Source: Terriglobia bacterium
GTDB taxonomy: Bacteria > Acidobacteriota > Terriglobia > Terriglobales > Acidobacteriaceae
Assembly: GCA_020072845.1 (NCBI GenBank)
Contig: JAIQGF010000001.1
Coordinates: 124,001 to 188,000 of the forward strand
Direction of reading: 5' to 3'
Length of the DNA: 64,000 nt
In this document: in pieces, positions 10,124-20,007 of the stretch
Layout: every line of letters starts with the position of its first letter
Position numbering within the stretch: position 1 is the first letter of the stretch
Notes under the pieces: generated by a model
Told to the model about the DNA's origin: nothing
What the model saw: the letters and a program-made list of their open reading frames with translations, nothing else
Databases searched by the model: none
Position numbers and translations under genes: made by a program

Positions 10124-11233
10124 ATGAAAACAGGAATCATCGGCCTGCCTCAGGTAGGCAAGACATCGCTGTTCAAGATCCTGACCAAGGCGCAGCTCTC
10201 GCCGCAGCACGTCAATCCGCGGGAAGCGCACGTGGGCGTCGCCAGGGTCCCCGACGACCGCCTCGACCGCCTCGCCGCGCTGTACAACCCGCGCAAGCTG
10301 TTGCACGCCTCGGTCGAGTACGTGGACGTTGCCGCCATGCCGGCGCACGCCTCGCACGCGGAGGCCAAGGCCGGCGCCGGCCTGAGCGACGCCATCGTCG
10401 CCAATATCCGCCAGGTGGACGCCATCGCGCACGTGGTCCGCGCGTTCGACGATCCCTCCATCGCCCACGTCGGCGAAATCAACCCGCTGCGCGACATTCA
10501 AAACGTTGATTTCGACCTCATGGTCAGCGACCTCGGCCAGGTGGAGAAACGCCTGGAGCGCCTGCAAAAAGATTTGAAGAAGCAGAAAACGCCCGAGCTG
10601 GAAAAAGAATTCGATCTTCTCCGGCGCTGTACGGCCTTCCTCGAACAGGAGCGCCCGCTGCGCGAAATGGAGATGACGCCGGAAGACAAGAAGCGCATCC
10701 GCGGCTTCATGTTCCTGAGCGAAAAGCCCATTCTCCACGTGCTCAACATCGGCGAGAGCCCGGAACTCGGCCGCGAACTGGGGCAGGTCGTCGAGAAATT
10801 TGGCCTGCAGGAAGTCACCGCTCGCCCCAGAACCGGCGCCACCGCGATCGCCGGGAAAGTCGAAGCCGAGCTCGCCGAGATGTCCGACGCCGATGCCGCC
10901 GAGTTCCTCTCCAGCTACGGCATGAACGAGAGCGGCCTCACCCGCCTGATCCGCAAAACCTACGAACTGCTCGGCCTGATTTCTTTCTTCACCGTCGGCG
11001 AGGACGAGTGCCGCGCCTGGACGATCGAGAACGGCACCAGGGCGGTCAACGCAGCCGGCGTCATCCACACCGACCTGGAGCACCACTTCATCCGCGCCGA
11101 GGTCATCCGCTGGGACCATCTTCTCGAAGCCGGCTCGGAAGCCAACGCCCGCGCGCACGGAACTCTGCGCCTGGAAGGCAAGGACTACATCGTCAAGGAC
11201 GGCGACGTCATGCACATCCGACACAGCGGGTAA
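10124..11233 (+). CDS. ychF: redox-regulated ATPase YchF (Obg-family P-loop protein)
   Basis: A 369-residue YchF protein, a ribosome-associated ATPase of the Obg family. It has the P-loop GLPQVGKTSLF at residues 7-17, a switch region, a long charged coiled-coil (VEKRLERLQKDLKKQKTPEL), an N-x-x-E motif (NIGE) in place of NKxD, which is the feature that gives YchF its ATP preference, and a C-terminal TGS domain with the family signature GVIHTDLEHHFIRAEVI and GKDYIVKDGDVMH. Length is as expected. An unusual point is that the region where the binding site should be is a ccactgacc repeat, so initiation may be weak or assisted in another way. Confidence 0.97.
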   Translation: MKTGIIGLPQVGKTSLFKILTKAQLSPQHVNPREAHVGVARVPDDRLDRLAALYNPRKLLHASVEYVDVAAMPAHASHAEAKAGAGLSDAIVANIRQVDAIAHVVRAFDDPSIAHVGEINPLRDIQNVDFDLMVSDLGQVEKRLERLQKDLKKQKTPELEKEFDLLRRCTAFLEQERPLREMEMTPEDKKRIRGFMFLSEKPILHVLNIGESPELGRELGQVVEKFGLQEVTARPRTGATAIAGKVEAELAEMSDADAAEFLSSYGMNESGLTRLIRKTYELLGLISFFTVGEDECRAWTIENGTRAVNAAGVIHTDLEHHFIRAEVIRWDHLLEAGSEANARAHGTLRLEGKDYIVKDGDVMHIRHSG

Positions 11234-11235
11234 AA

Positions 11236-11335
11236 GCGGTACCTGAGTACCTAAGTACCTGAGTGATTCCATTGTGATGATCTGGCCGACCCAGTCAGTC
11301 TCAGGTACTCCAGGTACTTAGGTTCTGATTTGACG
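11236..11335. repeat. ggtacctgagtac tandem and inverted repeat
   Basis: Right after the ychF stop are three units of gtacctgagtacctaa type, a 30-base spacer, then the inverse set ctcaggtactccaggtacttagg. The two arms can fold into a long hairpin between ychF and the acetyltransferase gene. The same family occurs at 31492-31580 and 59287-59311. Confidence 0.8.
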
Positions 11336-11350
11336 TGTTAAGCTGCGCCC

Positions 11351-11929
11351 ATGCAAGCGGCGCTGCAGGACGCTATCCGCAACTTTCCCGATCTGCGCAC
11401 GCCGCGCCTGCTCCTGCGCCGCCTGCGCATGGAAGATGCTGACGACATCTTTGCCTATGCTTCCGATCCGCAGATGACACCGTTCGTCTTCTGGGAGCCG
11501 CACCGCACCATCGATGATACGCGCGAGTTTCTCCAGCGCACGCTGCAGGGATATGCGGACGGGCTTTCGCCCTGCTGGGGCATCCAGCACCTCGGCGACG
11601 GCGTCATCATTGGCGGTTGCGCATTCCACGAGGTCAGCGCGATGAACGCGCGCGGCGAGATCGGCTACGCGCTCGCCCGCAAATACTGGGGCCAGGGCCT
11701 GATGACCGAGACCGTGCGCGCCATGCTCGATTACGGATTCAACACCCTGCACCTCAACCGCATCGAAGCGCGTTGCGATGTCGAGAACACCGGCTCCTGG
11801 CGCGTGATGGAAAAGGTCGGAATGAAGCTGGAAGGCGTGCTGCGGCAGAACATCATCCTGCACGGCCGGCCGCGCGATGCCCGCATGTATGCCATCCTGC
11901 GCGAGGACTGGGCTACCACGAGAACCTAA
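11351..11929 (+). CDS. GNAT acetyltransferase, RimJ/RimL-like
   Basis: A 192-residue GCN5-type acetyltransferase. The order is the strand TPRLLLRRLRMEDADDIFAYA typical of RimJ/RimL (shown here split as TPRLLLRRL and RMEDADDIFAYA), the core GEIGYALARKYWGQGLMTE containing the acetyl-CoA-binding R/Q-x-x-G-x-G/A pattern, and the NHLNRIEARCDVENTGSWRVMEKVG-type segment (LNRIEARCDVENTGS) where Asn/Ser act. These enzymes acetylate N-termini of ribosomal proteins or small amines; the substrate cannot be told. It stands alone between two repeat blocks. Confidence 0.92.
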   Translation: MQAALQDAIRNFPDLRTPRLLLRRLRMEDADDIFAYASDPQMTPFVFWEPHRTIDDTREFLQRTLQGYADGLSPCWGIQHLGDGVIIGGCAFHEVSAMNARGEIGYALARKYWGQGLMTETVRAMLDYGFNTLHLNRIEARCDVENTGSWRVMEKVGMKLEGVLRQNIILHGRPRDARMYAILREDWATTRT

Positions 11930-11936
11930 GGTCTGT

Positions 11937-12030
11937 CATCCTGAGCGAGAGCCTGCCCTGAGCGCAGTCGAAGGGGCGCACGCCCGAGTAGAAGAGCTTG
12001 CCCCGAGCGAAGCCGAGGGGACCCCTACCA
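11937..12030. repeat. REP-like element (cctgagcgcagtcgaagggg)
   Basis: The gap between the acetyltransferase and purB holds gtcatcctgagcgag, then ccctgagcgcagtcgaagg, then cccgagcgaagccgagggg. These are degenerate copies of one unit about 25-30 bases apart. Similar tcatcctgagcg elements are widespread in intergenic DNA of environmental genomes. No coding potential is apparent. Confidence 0.65.
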
Positions 12031-12066
12031 GCCCGACCGCACTCAGTCGTCGAAATGCACTTCTAC

Positions 12067-13401
12067 CTATGTCTTCCTCTGCGTCCTCTGCGACTTGGTT
12101 TGCTTTTCCCCGAACACGCGCGCGAAAATTTTGTCCACATTCCTTAACTGCCGCTTCAGGTCGAAGGCGCGCTCGATCTGTTGGCGCGAAATGCGCGACG
12201 TAATCTCCAGCTCGGCTGCGATCAGTTCGCGGAAATTCGCGCCATCCTGCCACGCCTTCATCGCGTTCCGCTGCACGATGCGGTACGCATCCTCGCGCGT
12301 CAGCGTGCCACCCTCCACCAGGTCGAGCAGGAGCTGTCCGCTGAACACCAGCCCGCCCGAACTCTCCAGGTTTTGCCGCATCCGTTCGGGGTACACCACC
12401 AGGGTTTCGACCAGGTCCGCCATCTTCGCCAGCATGTAGTCGGCAAGGATGGTGGAATCGGGCAGGATGATGCGTTCCACCGAAGAGTGTGAAATGTCGC
12501 GCTCGTGCCACAGCGCCACGTTTTCCAGCGCCGCCTGCGCGTTCGACCGCACCACGCGCGCCAGCCCGCTGATCTGCTCGAAGTTCACGGGATTGCGCTT
12601 GTGCGGCATGGCCGACGAACCCTTCTGCTTTTCGCTGAAGAACTCCTCGGCCTCACGCACCTCGGTGCGCTGCAGGTGGCGGATTTCCACCGCGATCTTG
12701 TCCAGCGAAGAGGCAACCACCGCCAGCGTTGCCAGGTAATTGGCGTGGCGGTCGCGCTGGATCACCTGCGAGGAAATCGCCGCCGCCTCCAGCCCCAGCC
12801 GGGCGCAGATTTTCTCTTCCAACTCCGGATCGAGATGGGCGAAGTTGCCCACCGCGCCGGAGAACTTCCCGACGCGCATCTCCTCCGCTGCACGCTCAAA
12901 CCGGGCAAGGCCGCGGACGATTTCGGCGTACCAGTTGGCCAGCTTCAGGCCAAAGGTAATGGGTTCGGCGTGCATGCCATGCGTCCGTCCCACCATCGGC
13001 GTGTGCTGGAATTCGAAGGCGCGCCGGCGCAACACGTCGCGCAGCCGCGTCATGTTGTCCAGGAGGATCGCCGACGCCGCCTTCACCTGCAGCGCCTGCG
13101 CCGTGTCCACCACGTCGTTGGAGGTCAGGCCGTAATGCAGCCAGCGCGACTCCGGGCCGATCTTCTCCGCCACCGCCGTGGTAAAGGCGATGACATCGTG
13201 CTTCACCTCGGCCTCGATCTGGTGAATGCGCGCCAGGTCGAAGTCCGCTTTCTGCCGGATCACCTTCGCCGCCTGGCGGGGTACCAGGCCCGCTTCTGCC
13301 AGTGTCTCGGTGGCGGCAATCTCCACCGCCAGCCACTGGCGAAACTTGTTCTCCTCGCTCCAGATGCGGCCTATCTCCGGGCGCGTATAGCGGGCGATCA
13401 A
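12067..13401 (-). CDS. purB: adenylosuccinate lyase
   Basis: A 444-residue lyase of the fumarase/aspartase superfamily that catalyses two steps of purine synthesis, splitting SAICAR and adenylosuccinate. The signature loop KGSSAMPHKRNPVNFE is present with the catalytic serine, along with the TSNDVVDTAQALQ and GRTHGMHAEPITFGLK regions carrying the catalytic histidine. Start ATG 13401 has the usual IARYTRPEIGRIW beginning. The last ten residues (TKSQRTQRKT) are encoded by a gaggacgcagagg repeat, so the natural C-terminus has probably been extended by the repeat. It is convergent with the acetyltransferase gene and is divergent from marR; the 297 bases before marR contain nothing coding. Confidence 0.97.
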   Translation of the reverse strand: MIARYTRPEIGRIWSEENKFRQWLAVEIAATETLAEAGLVPRQAAKVIRQKADFDLARIHQIEAEVKHDVIAFTTAVAEKIGPESRWLHYGLTSNDVVDTAQALQVKAASAILLDNMTRLRDVLRRRAFEFQHTPMVGRTHGMHAEPITFGLKLANWYAEIVRGLARFERAAEEMRVGKFSGAVGNFAHLDPELEEKICARLGLEAAAISSQVIQRDRHANYLATLAVVASSLDKIAVEIRHLQRTEVREAEEFFSEKQKGSSAMPHKRNPVNFEQISGLARVVRSNAQAALENVALWHERDISHSSVERIILPDSTILADYMLAKMADLVETLVVYPERMRQNLESSGGLVFSGQLLLDLVEGGTLTREDAYRIVQRNAMKAWQDGANFRELIAAELEITSRISRQQIERAFDLKRQLRNVDKIFARVFGEKQTKSQRTQRKT

Positions 13402-13698
13402 GGACCCTCCTGTCGCGAACTTCGCGAATAGCCGAACCCGTTATTCTAAATGCAGCAGGCCCCGCCACCTAGCTCGGCGTCTTCCGGCCGCCGGGGGCGC
13501 CCGGTTACGGCTGCGCCAGTGCACAAAGGTGGTAGGGGAAAATACATCGTAACAGGATTGAATTTCCCGCGACTTGCGCTAAGATTCTCCGGCTTTGCGG
13601 CAGGCCGGGGGCGGTGCGCTGGGTAACTATCGCACCAAGCTCGTACCACACCATTGCACGTTCCATGGCGGCCAAGACCTTCCGGGAGAGGTGATCTG

Positions 13699-14166
13699 AT
13701 GAGCCCGCGCGGCATCCTGCATCCCAACTACAAGCTGATGGCGGAATTTCGTTACCAGATTCGCCGCTTCCTGCGTTTCAGCGAAGACACGGCACGCGCC
13801 GGAGGTCTGGAGCCGCAGCAGTATCAGCTCATGCTGGCACTCAAGGGCATGGCCGCCGACGTCCGCCCGCGTGTCGGTGAGCTCGCCGAGCGCCTGCAGA
13901 TTCAGCATCACAGTACCGTGGAGCTTGTGGACCGGCTGGCGCGCCGCGGGTTGATCAAGCGCCGCCGCAGCGACTCGGACCGCCGCGAGGTCTTGCTGGA
14001 ACTCACGCCGCGAGGCGATAAAATCGTCGAGGAGATTGCGCTGCGCCACTGGGCGGAATACCGCGAGATGGCGCCCGACCTGGTTGTCTCGCTGAAAAAA
14101 TTGATCCGCGAAACCCAGACAAACAACGGGTCGCGATCCGGCAGGAGCAAGGCAAGCCGCAGTTGA
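13699..14166 (+). CDS. MarR-family transcriptional regulator
   Basis: A 155-residue winged-helix regulator. After an N-terminal helix (YQIRRFLRFSEDTARAGGL) come the MarR helix-turn-helix VGELAERLQIQHHSTVELVDRL and the wing RRSDSDRREVLLELTPRGDKIV. ATG 13699 is chosen because GGGAGAGGTG stands just upstream. The frame continues upstream to 13654 without similarity. The ligand and target are not known; MarR proteins often control a neighbouring gene. The next gene is a glutaredoxin, which would fit oxidative or electrophile stress, but no operator was identified. Confidence 0.92.
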   Translation: MSPRGILHPNYKLMAEFRYQIRRFLRFSEDTARAGGLEPQQYQLMLALKGMAADVRPRVGELAERLQIQHHSTVELVDRLARRGLIKRRRSDSDRREVLLELTPRGDKIVEEIALRHWAEYREMAPDLVVSLKKLIRETQTNNGSRSGRSKASRS

Positions 14167-14364
14167 GGTAAATCGTTTTCAGGATGACCGAACCCAAGGA
14201 CCGCCCGAACACCCCCGCGCAATCCTGACAACGCTTCCGCGCGAAGCAGCAGCGCCACCGAACATGTCGCAGGCTGTTTTTTCGCGTCCAATCCGGCTCT
14301 GGATCATCCAAGCAGTAGAGTGGGGTTCCCCGTATTCCCCGGATGTGAGGACTCGCAGAGCGAA

Positions 14365-14640
14365 ATGGAACTTATTGTTTACTCGTCCAGTTGGTGCCCG
14401 GACTGCCGCATTGCCAAACGATTTCTCGCCAAGCACCACGTTCCCTACAAAGAGGTTGATATCGAGGAGACGCCCGGCGCAGCGCAGGAGATTCTCGCCC
14501 GCACCGGCAAGCGTGCCATCCCGCAGTTTGTCATCAACGGCGTCTGGGTCGAGCCCTATCGCCCGGGCGAAGGCTTCCTCTACGAAGAGATGAGCAAACT
14601 GCTCGGTATCAGCGACGATCCTGCCGCCGCCAACGACTGA
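14365..14640 (+). CDS. glutaredoxin / NrdH-like thioredoxin-fold protein
   Basis: A 91-residue thioredoxin-fold disulfide reductase. The start MELIVYSSSWCPDCRIAK places the active site W-C-P-D-C at residues 10-14. The cis-proline element is AIPQFVINGVWVE, and the C-terminus has the glutaredoxin YRPGEGF turn. CPDC rather than CPYC suggests a glutaredoxin-like or Mrx-type protein. ATG 14365 is preferred over the upstream in-frame codon at 14320 because it begins at the first beta strand. It follows marR on the same strand after a 198-base gap. Confidence 0.9.
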   Translation: MELIVYSSSWCPDCRIAKRFLAKHHVPYKEVDIEETPGAAQEILARTGKRAIPQFVINGVWVEPYRPGEGFLYEEMSKLLGISDDPAAAND

Positions 14641-14701
14641 ATAGGGCAAGGATATATCGGACTCAGCAAGACGCCCGGCGAACGCAGGCCTGCGCAGTAG
14701 C

Positions 14702-14827
14702 TTAGTTTTTCTTTTGTTTCTTCTTGCGGCGCTTTGCCTTTTTCGGCTTCTCAGCGATTTCTGCCTTTGGAACAGCGACGAGCGCCTTCATCACAGAATC
14801 GAACTTCTCAAACCGTTGCCTTGGCAC
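14702..14827 (-). CDS. small basic protein (41 residues), last gene of the PIN cassette
   Basis: A short reading frame read from the minus strand: GTG at 14827, TAA at 14702-14704, 41 residues. It begins PRQRFEKFDSVMKALVAVPK and ends in a strongly basic tail of Lys/Arg (KPKKAKRRKKKQKKN). The pattern R-F-E-K-F-D-x-V-M-x-x-L-x-x-V-P-K-x-E-I is like the small F-D-x-x-x-x-x-L-x-V-x-x-x-E-L proteins often found beside PIN toxins. The start lies 14 bases after the PIN stop. An in-frame ATG at residue 13 is an alternative. It could be a second antitoxin-like or nucleic-acid-binding partner; that is an inference. Confidence 0.55.
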   Translation of the reverse strand: MPRQRFEKFDSVMKALVAVPKAEIAEKPKKAKRRKKKQKKN

Positions 14828-14840
14828 TTGGTCTCGATGT

Positions 14841-15284
14841 TCATGCTGGTTGCTCCGGTGGAACTGCGTTTTGCTGTGCAGCGGGGAATATCGACACTAC
14901 CCTTACCAAACGGGTGCGATGCATGGGCTTGGTGACTTTTTCCGACGTGACTATCTCTTCGGCACCGCTAAATACTGCGCACGCGATATGGATCGCATCA
15001 AGTGCGCTGAGACCTGTTCTGCAAGCCTCTTCCATGGCAAGTTCTAAGAGTGCCACGCTCGTAGGTATTGTGCGAGTATTCAAACGAAAGAAGGTATTGT
15101 AGAACTCGACTTCGACCTCATTGCGGAAGCAGATAGGTTTAGGAAGCACTTCAAGCCGAACATATTCACTGGTAACGAATTCACGGGCGGGGTCTTGGAG
15201 GAAGGGCAAGGCTAACGCGGCTGCCTCAGTTGTTCCCTTGGCCGCGAAGATCAGCACGCCTGAATCTACATAGGTGAGAGTCAC
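14841..15284 (-). CDS. PIN-domain ribonuclease (VapC-like toxin)
   Basis: A 147-residue PIN-domain protein. The acidic residues that bind the metal are visible: D7 in YVDSGVL, E45 in YVRLEVLPK, D96 in SALDAIHIA and E115 in VTSEK (where VapC proteins usually have Asp). The order and spacing match VapC-type nucleases. A Pro/Gln-rich tail after residue 130 is unusual. It begins 16 bases after the stop of the 98-residue protein that is its likely antitoxin, and it is followed by a 41-residue basic protein. The DNA is visibly lower in GC than the flanking glutaredoxin and clpC genes, suggesting transfer. Confidence 0.88.
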   Translation of the reverse strand: MTLTYVDSGVLIFAAKGTTEAAALALPFLQDPAREFVTSEYVRLEVLPKPICFRNEVEVEFYNTFFRLNTRTIPTSVALLELAMEEACRTGLSALDAIHIACAVFSGAEEIVTSEKVTKPMHRTRLVRVVSIFPAAQQNAVPPEQPA

Positions 15285-15300
15285 CGATGCGCATCCTAAC

Positions 15301-15597
15301 CTAGCGGCTCCTGCCCCTCATTTCGTCAATTTCCTTTTCCAACTCATCAAAGCTTTTCAGTGGGGCACCTGATTCCTCAATCTTGCGGCGCACCGACGCT
15401 AAATGCTCCCTTGTCTCAGTGGCAACCGCAGGAGCAGTGTAGATAGTTCCAGAAGCTTCGGACGTCGCAGGATACATAGGCCTGTAATTGTAATTCTCGA
15501 TTACCGTTGGCACATCATCCGCAGTAAATACTGCATATCCACCGCTGCTGGATTTCAGCAATTTTGCGACTTTTTTCTCATTTATCAACAACAACAT
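15301..15597 (-). CDS. putative antitoxin of the PIN toxin (98 residues)
   Basis: A 98-residue protein. The N-terminus (LLLINEKKVAKLLKSSSGG) may form a short beta-helix DNA-binding or oligomerisation part. A Pro/Thr-rich middle follows, and the C-terminal helix reads VRRKIEESGAPLKSFDELEKEIDEMRGR. The tail with S-G-x-P-L followed by E-L-E-x-E-I-x-x-x-R-G is typical of antitoxins that wrap around PIN toxins, so the role is inferred from this and from the position just before the PIN gene. Its start overlaps the end of the Ntn-hydrolase gene by 20 bases, so the two are translationally coupled, which is uncommon for toxin-antitoxin pairs. Confidence 0.7.
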   Translation of the reverse strand: MLLLINEKKVAKLLKSSSGGYAVFTADDVPTVIENYNYRPMYPATSEASGTIYTAPAVATETREHLASVRRKIEESGAPLKSFDELEKEIDEMRGRSR

Positions 15598-16468
15598 GAA
15601 TCGGCTCCTTGTTCAAGGGTTGGTCATAGTAGTGTTTCCGGCTAATCCACTTGAAATTCTCGTGTTTCGTGATTGCAGCGATCTCAATAGGACCACCAAC
15701 GACATTCGGTCCCGGCGAGAAACGCGAGAACATGATTGCCGCATGTACCAAGAACCGGGCAAGATCAATGACGTCCTGAATCGGCATTGGAGGAAAGACC
15801 AGAGGTGCTTGCAGTTGTGCTGCCAACAACGGTCCAAGCTGGCTTGCAAGAATCGCGGGATCCTGCGGCGGCTGAGTGACCGCCCCTAGGGCTTGAAAGA
15901 GCTGCGGGCTGAAACCGAGAATAATACGCTGCAACACCTCGGTCACACCGCCCCAACTCAGCCCTACTTCATGATTCGCCCTCAATTTCTTGGGGGGTTG
16001 TGGAATTCCCTTCTGTATTTCTACTGACCATGACTCGCCGAGATCCCCAGGCACGGAATAGCCGCCCAAGAGAAATCCCATGTTCGTGTTGAGCTTTGCG
16101 GGTTGCCGCAATTTTTCGCACTCATCCCCCAAGAACTTCGCCAGAATCTTTGCGACCCCCTCCATGGTGTACTTCTTGGCATTGAATTCCATCTCTGCTG
16201 GTGTATCGGTCAGCCTCTTTCTTAGGTCCTTTATCAATGTACCTATTGATGCGTTTCCGATATTACCGTTACCGAAAGTAATGCACCCGATAGGTTGACC
16301 CTTCACCAAGTTGAAAATTTTATTTGCATTGTCATACACATTGCCGACGACGCCCTGCTGTCCCGGCGGGAGCACAACGCCCGGCGGCACAGGGACAGTC
16401 AAAGTTGACGCGCTATCTGCTGCTAGCACTACGCCATCGTGAACGCCGATTAGGACCGCTACACTCAT
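15578..16468 (-). CDS. proteasome-like N-terminal nucleophile (Ntn) hydrolase, Ser nucleophile predicted
   Basis: A 296-residue protein whose start aligns with proteasome beta subunits. After Met1 it reads SVAVLIGVHDGVVLAADSAST. When H10-D11 is aligned to the K-D of archaeal beta, Ser2 falls on Thr1, D18 on residue 17 and K50 (NANKIFNL) on Lys33, with an insertion rich in Pro and Gly between them. Removal of Met would expose an N-terminal serine. GCITFGNGNIG matches the strand after the catalytic lysine. The second half (about 170-296) is not recognised and includes hydrophobic helices. No proteasome activator or pupylation gene is present, so it is probably not part of a 20S particle. It is first in the PIN cassette, and the next gene starts within its last 20 bases. 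Confidence 0.7.
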   Translation of the reverse strand: MSVAVLIGVHDGVVLAADSASTLTVPVPPGVVLPPGQQGVVGNVYDNANKIFNLVKGQPIGCITFGNGNIGNASIGTLIKDLRKRLTDTPAEMEFNAKKYTMEGVAKILAKFLGDECEKLRQPAKLNTNMGFLLGGYSVPGDLGESWSVEIQKGIPQPPKKLRANHEVGLSWGGVTEVLQRIILGFSPQLFQALGAVTQPPQDPAILASQLGPLLAAQLQAPLVFPPMPIQDVIDLARFLVHAAIMFSRFSPGPNVVGGPIEIAAITKHENFKWISRKHYYDQPLNKEPIHVVVDK

Positions 16469-16589
16469 TTAATGACCTTGGGCGGTCTCTCGTTACAGCA
16501 TGTTTGCGCTTGCCTCTGCGCTAACGCCGAGATTGACCCAATCTCCACACAGCATCTCCGGTTACCTGTTCATACGTGATGGCTAACAG

Positions 16590-19034
<2,445 letters not shown>

Positions 19035-19149
19035 TGGTTATTCTCCCCATAACCTAGGACCCTCTCACCCCATCCACCGCCTACGACGGCGACGCCCGGT
19101 TCGGCGTCGGACACGGAAGCGGAACCCGTCCCCTTGACTCTAGCAATCC

Positions 19150-19857
19150 TTATGCCATTGGCAACGACCCCGGAGAAACTTCCTCCAGCCGCCCATTCTC
19201 CAACCGCAGGACGCGGCTGCAACGGCGCGCAAACGCAAAGTTATGGGTGGCAAGGAAAGAAGTTAGCTGGTAGTCGTGATGTAACCTGGCGATCAATTCA
19301 AATACCGCCTCAGCAGTCCGGTTATCCAGATCGCCGGTTGGTTCGTCTGCCAACAGCAATTGCGGCCTCGTCACCAGAGCCCGGGCTAATGCAACGCGTT
19401 GCTGCTCGCCCCCGGAAAGCTCGCCGGAACGATGGTGCGCGCGATCCTCCAACCCCACTTCGCGCAGCCACCGCGCGGCCTCCGATTCCGCCTGGGTCCG
19501 TGCCTGGCCCCGGATCATGAGGGGCATGGCCACGTTCTCCGTTGCGGTGAATTCCGGCAGCAAATAATGAAACTGCCAGACAAATCCAATCTCGCGGTTG
19601 CGAAACTCGGCTGCCGCCTCGTCGGTCAGCGATTGCAGCTTTACTTGGGCGCAGTATACGTCACCTTCGGAAGCGCTATCAAGCGCTCCGAGGATGTGCA
19701 GAAGTGTGGATTTCCCCGCACCCGATTGTCCCACAATGGCTACCATCTCTCCCGTGTGCACCCGGAAGGACAAGTTGTCAAAGAGCACCAGATCGGACCT
19801 GCCCGAGCGAAAGACCTTCTTCAGGTTTTCCACCCGCAGAATCTCGGTCTTTTCCAT
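19150..19857 (-). CDS. lolD: lipoprotein-releasing ABC transporter ATP-binding protein
   Basis: A 235-residue ABC ATPase of the LolD/MacB group. It has Walker A GQSGAGKST, Q-loop FVWQFHYLLPEFTA (the LLPEFTA element is typical for LolD), signature LSGGEQQRVALARAL, Walker B LLLADEPTGDLD and the switch histidine in ATHN. Start ATG 19857 is preferred to the in-frame codon at 19917 because MEKTEILRVENLKKVF is the normal beginning. It is on the same strand as the permease gene at 20008-21300, 150 bases downstream of it, and together they would extract lipoproteins from the inner membrane. Confidence 0.94.
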   Translation of the reverse strand: MEKTEILRVENLKKVFRSGRSDLVLFDNLSFRVHTGEMVAIVGQSGAGKSTLLHILGALDSASEGDVYCAQVKLQSLTDEAAAEFRNREIGFVWQFHYLLPEFTATENVAMPLMIRGQARTQAESEAARWLREVGLEDRAHHRSGELSGGEQQRVALARALVTRPQLLLADEPTGDLDNRTAEAVFELIARLHHDYQLTSFLATHNFAFARRCSRVLRLENGRLEEVSPGSLPMA

Positions 19858-20007
19858 TGGATGCAGATCTTTCTCCCACGGTGCAACAATCCCCGGCTCA
19901 CACTCGGCAAAACCCACATCCGGCCTGCGCTTTGCCTATCATGACACGGGATGGAAGCCTAAGTTGTACACAACCCTATTACCTTGGTGATCCACTCTGC
20001 GTCACTG

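Noticed and set aside
15578-16468. A true proteasome subunit
   Set aside because: No alpha subunit, ATPase or pupylation gene is near, and the C-terminal half is not proteasome-like. It is kept only as an Ntn-hydrolase-like protein.
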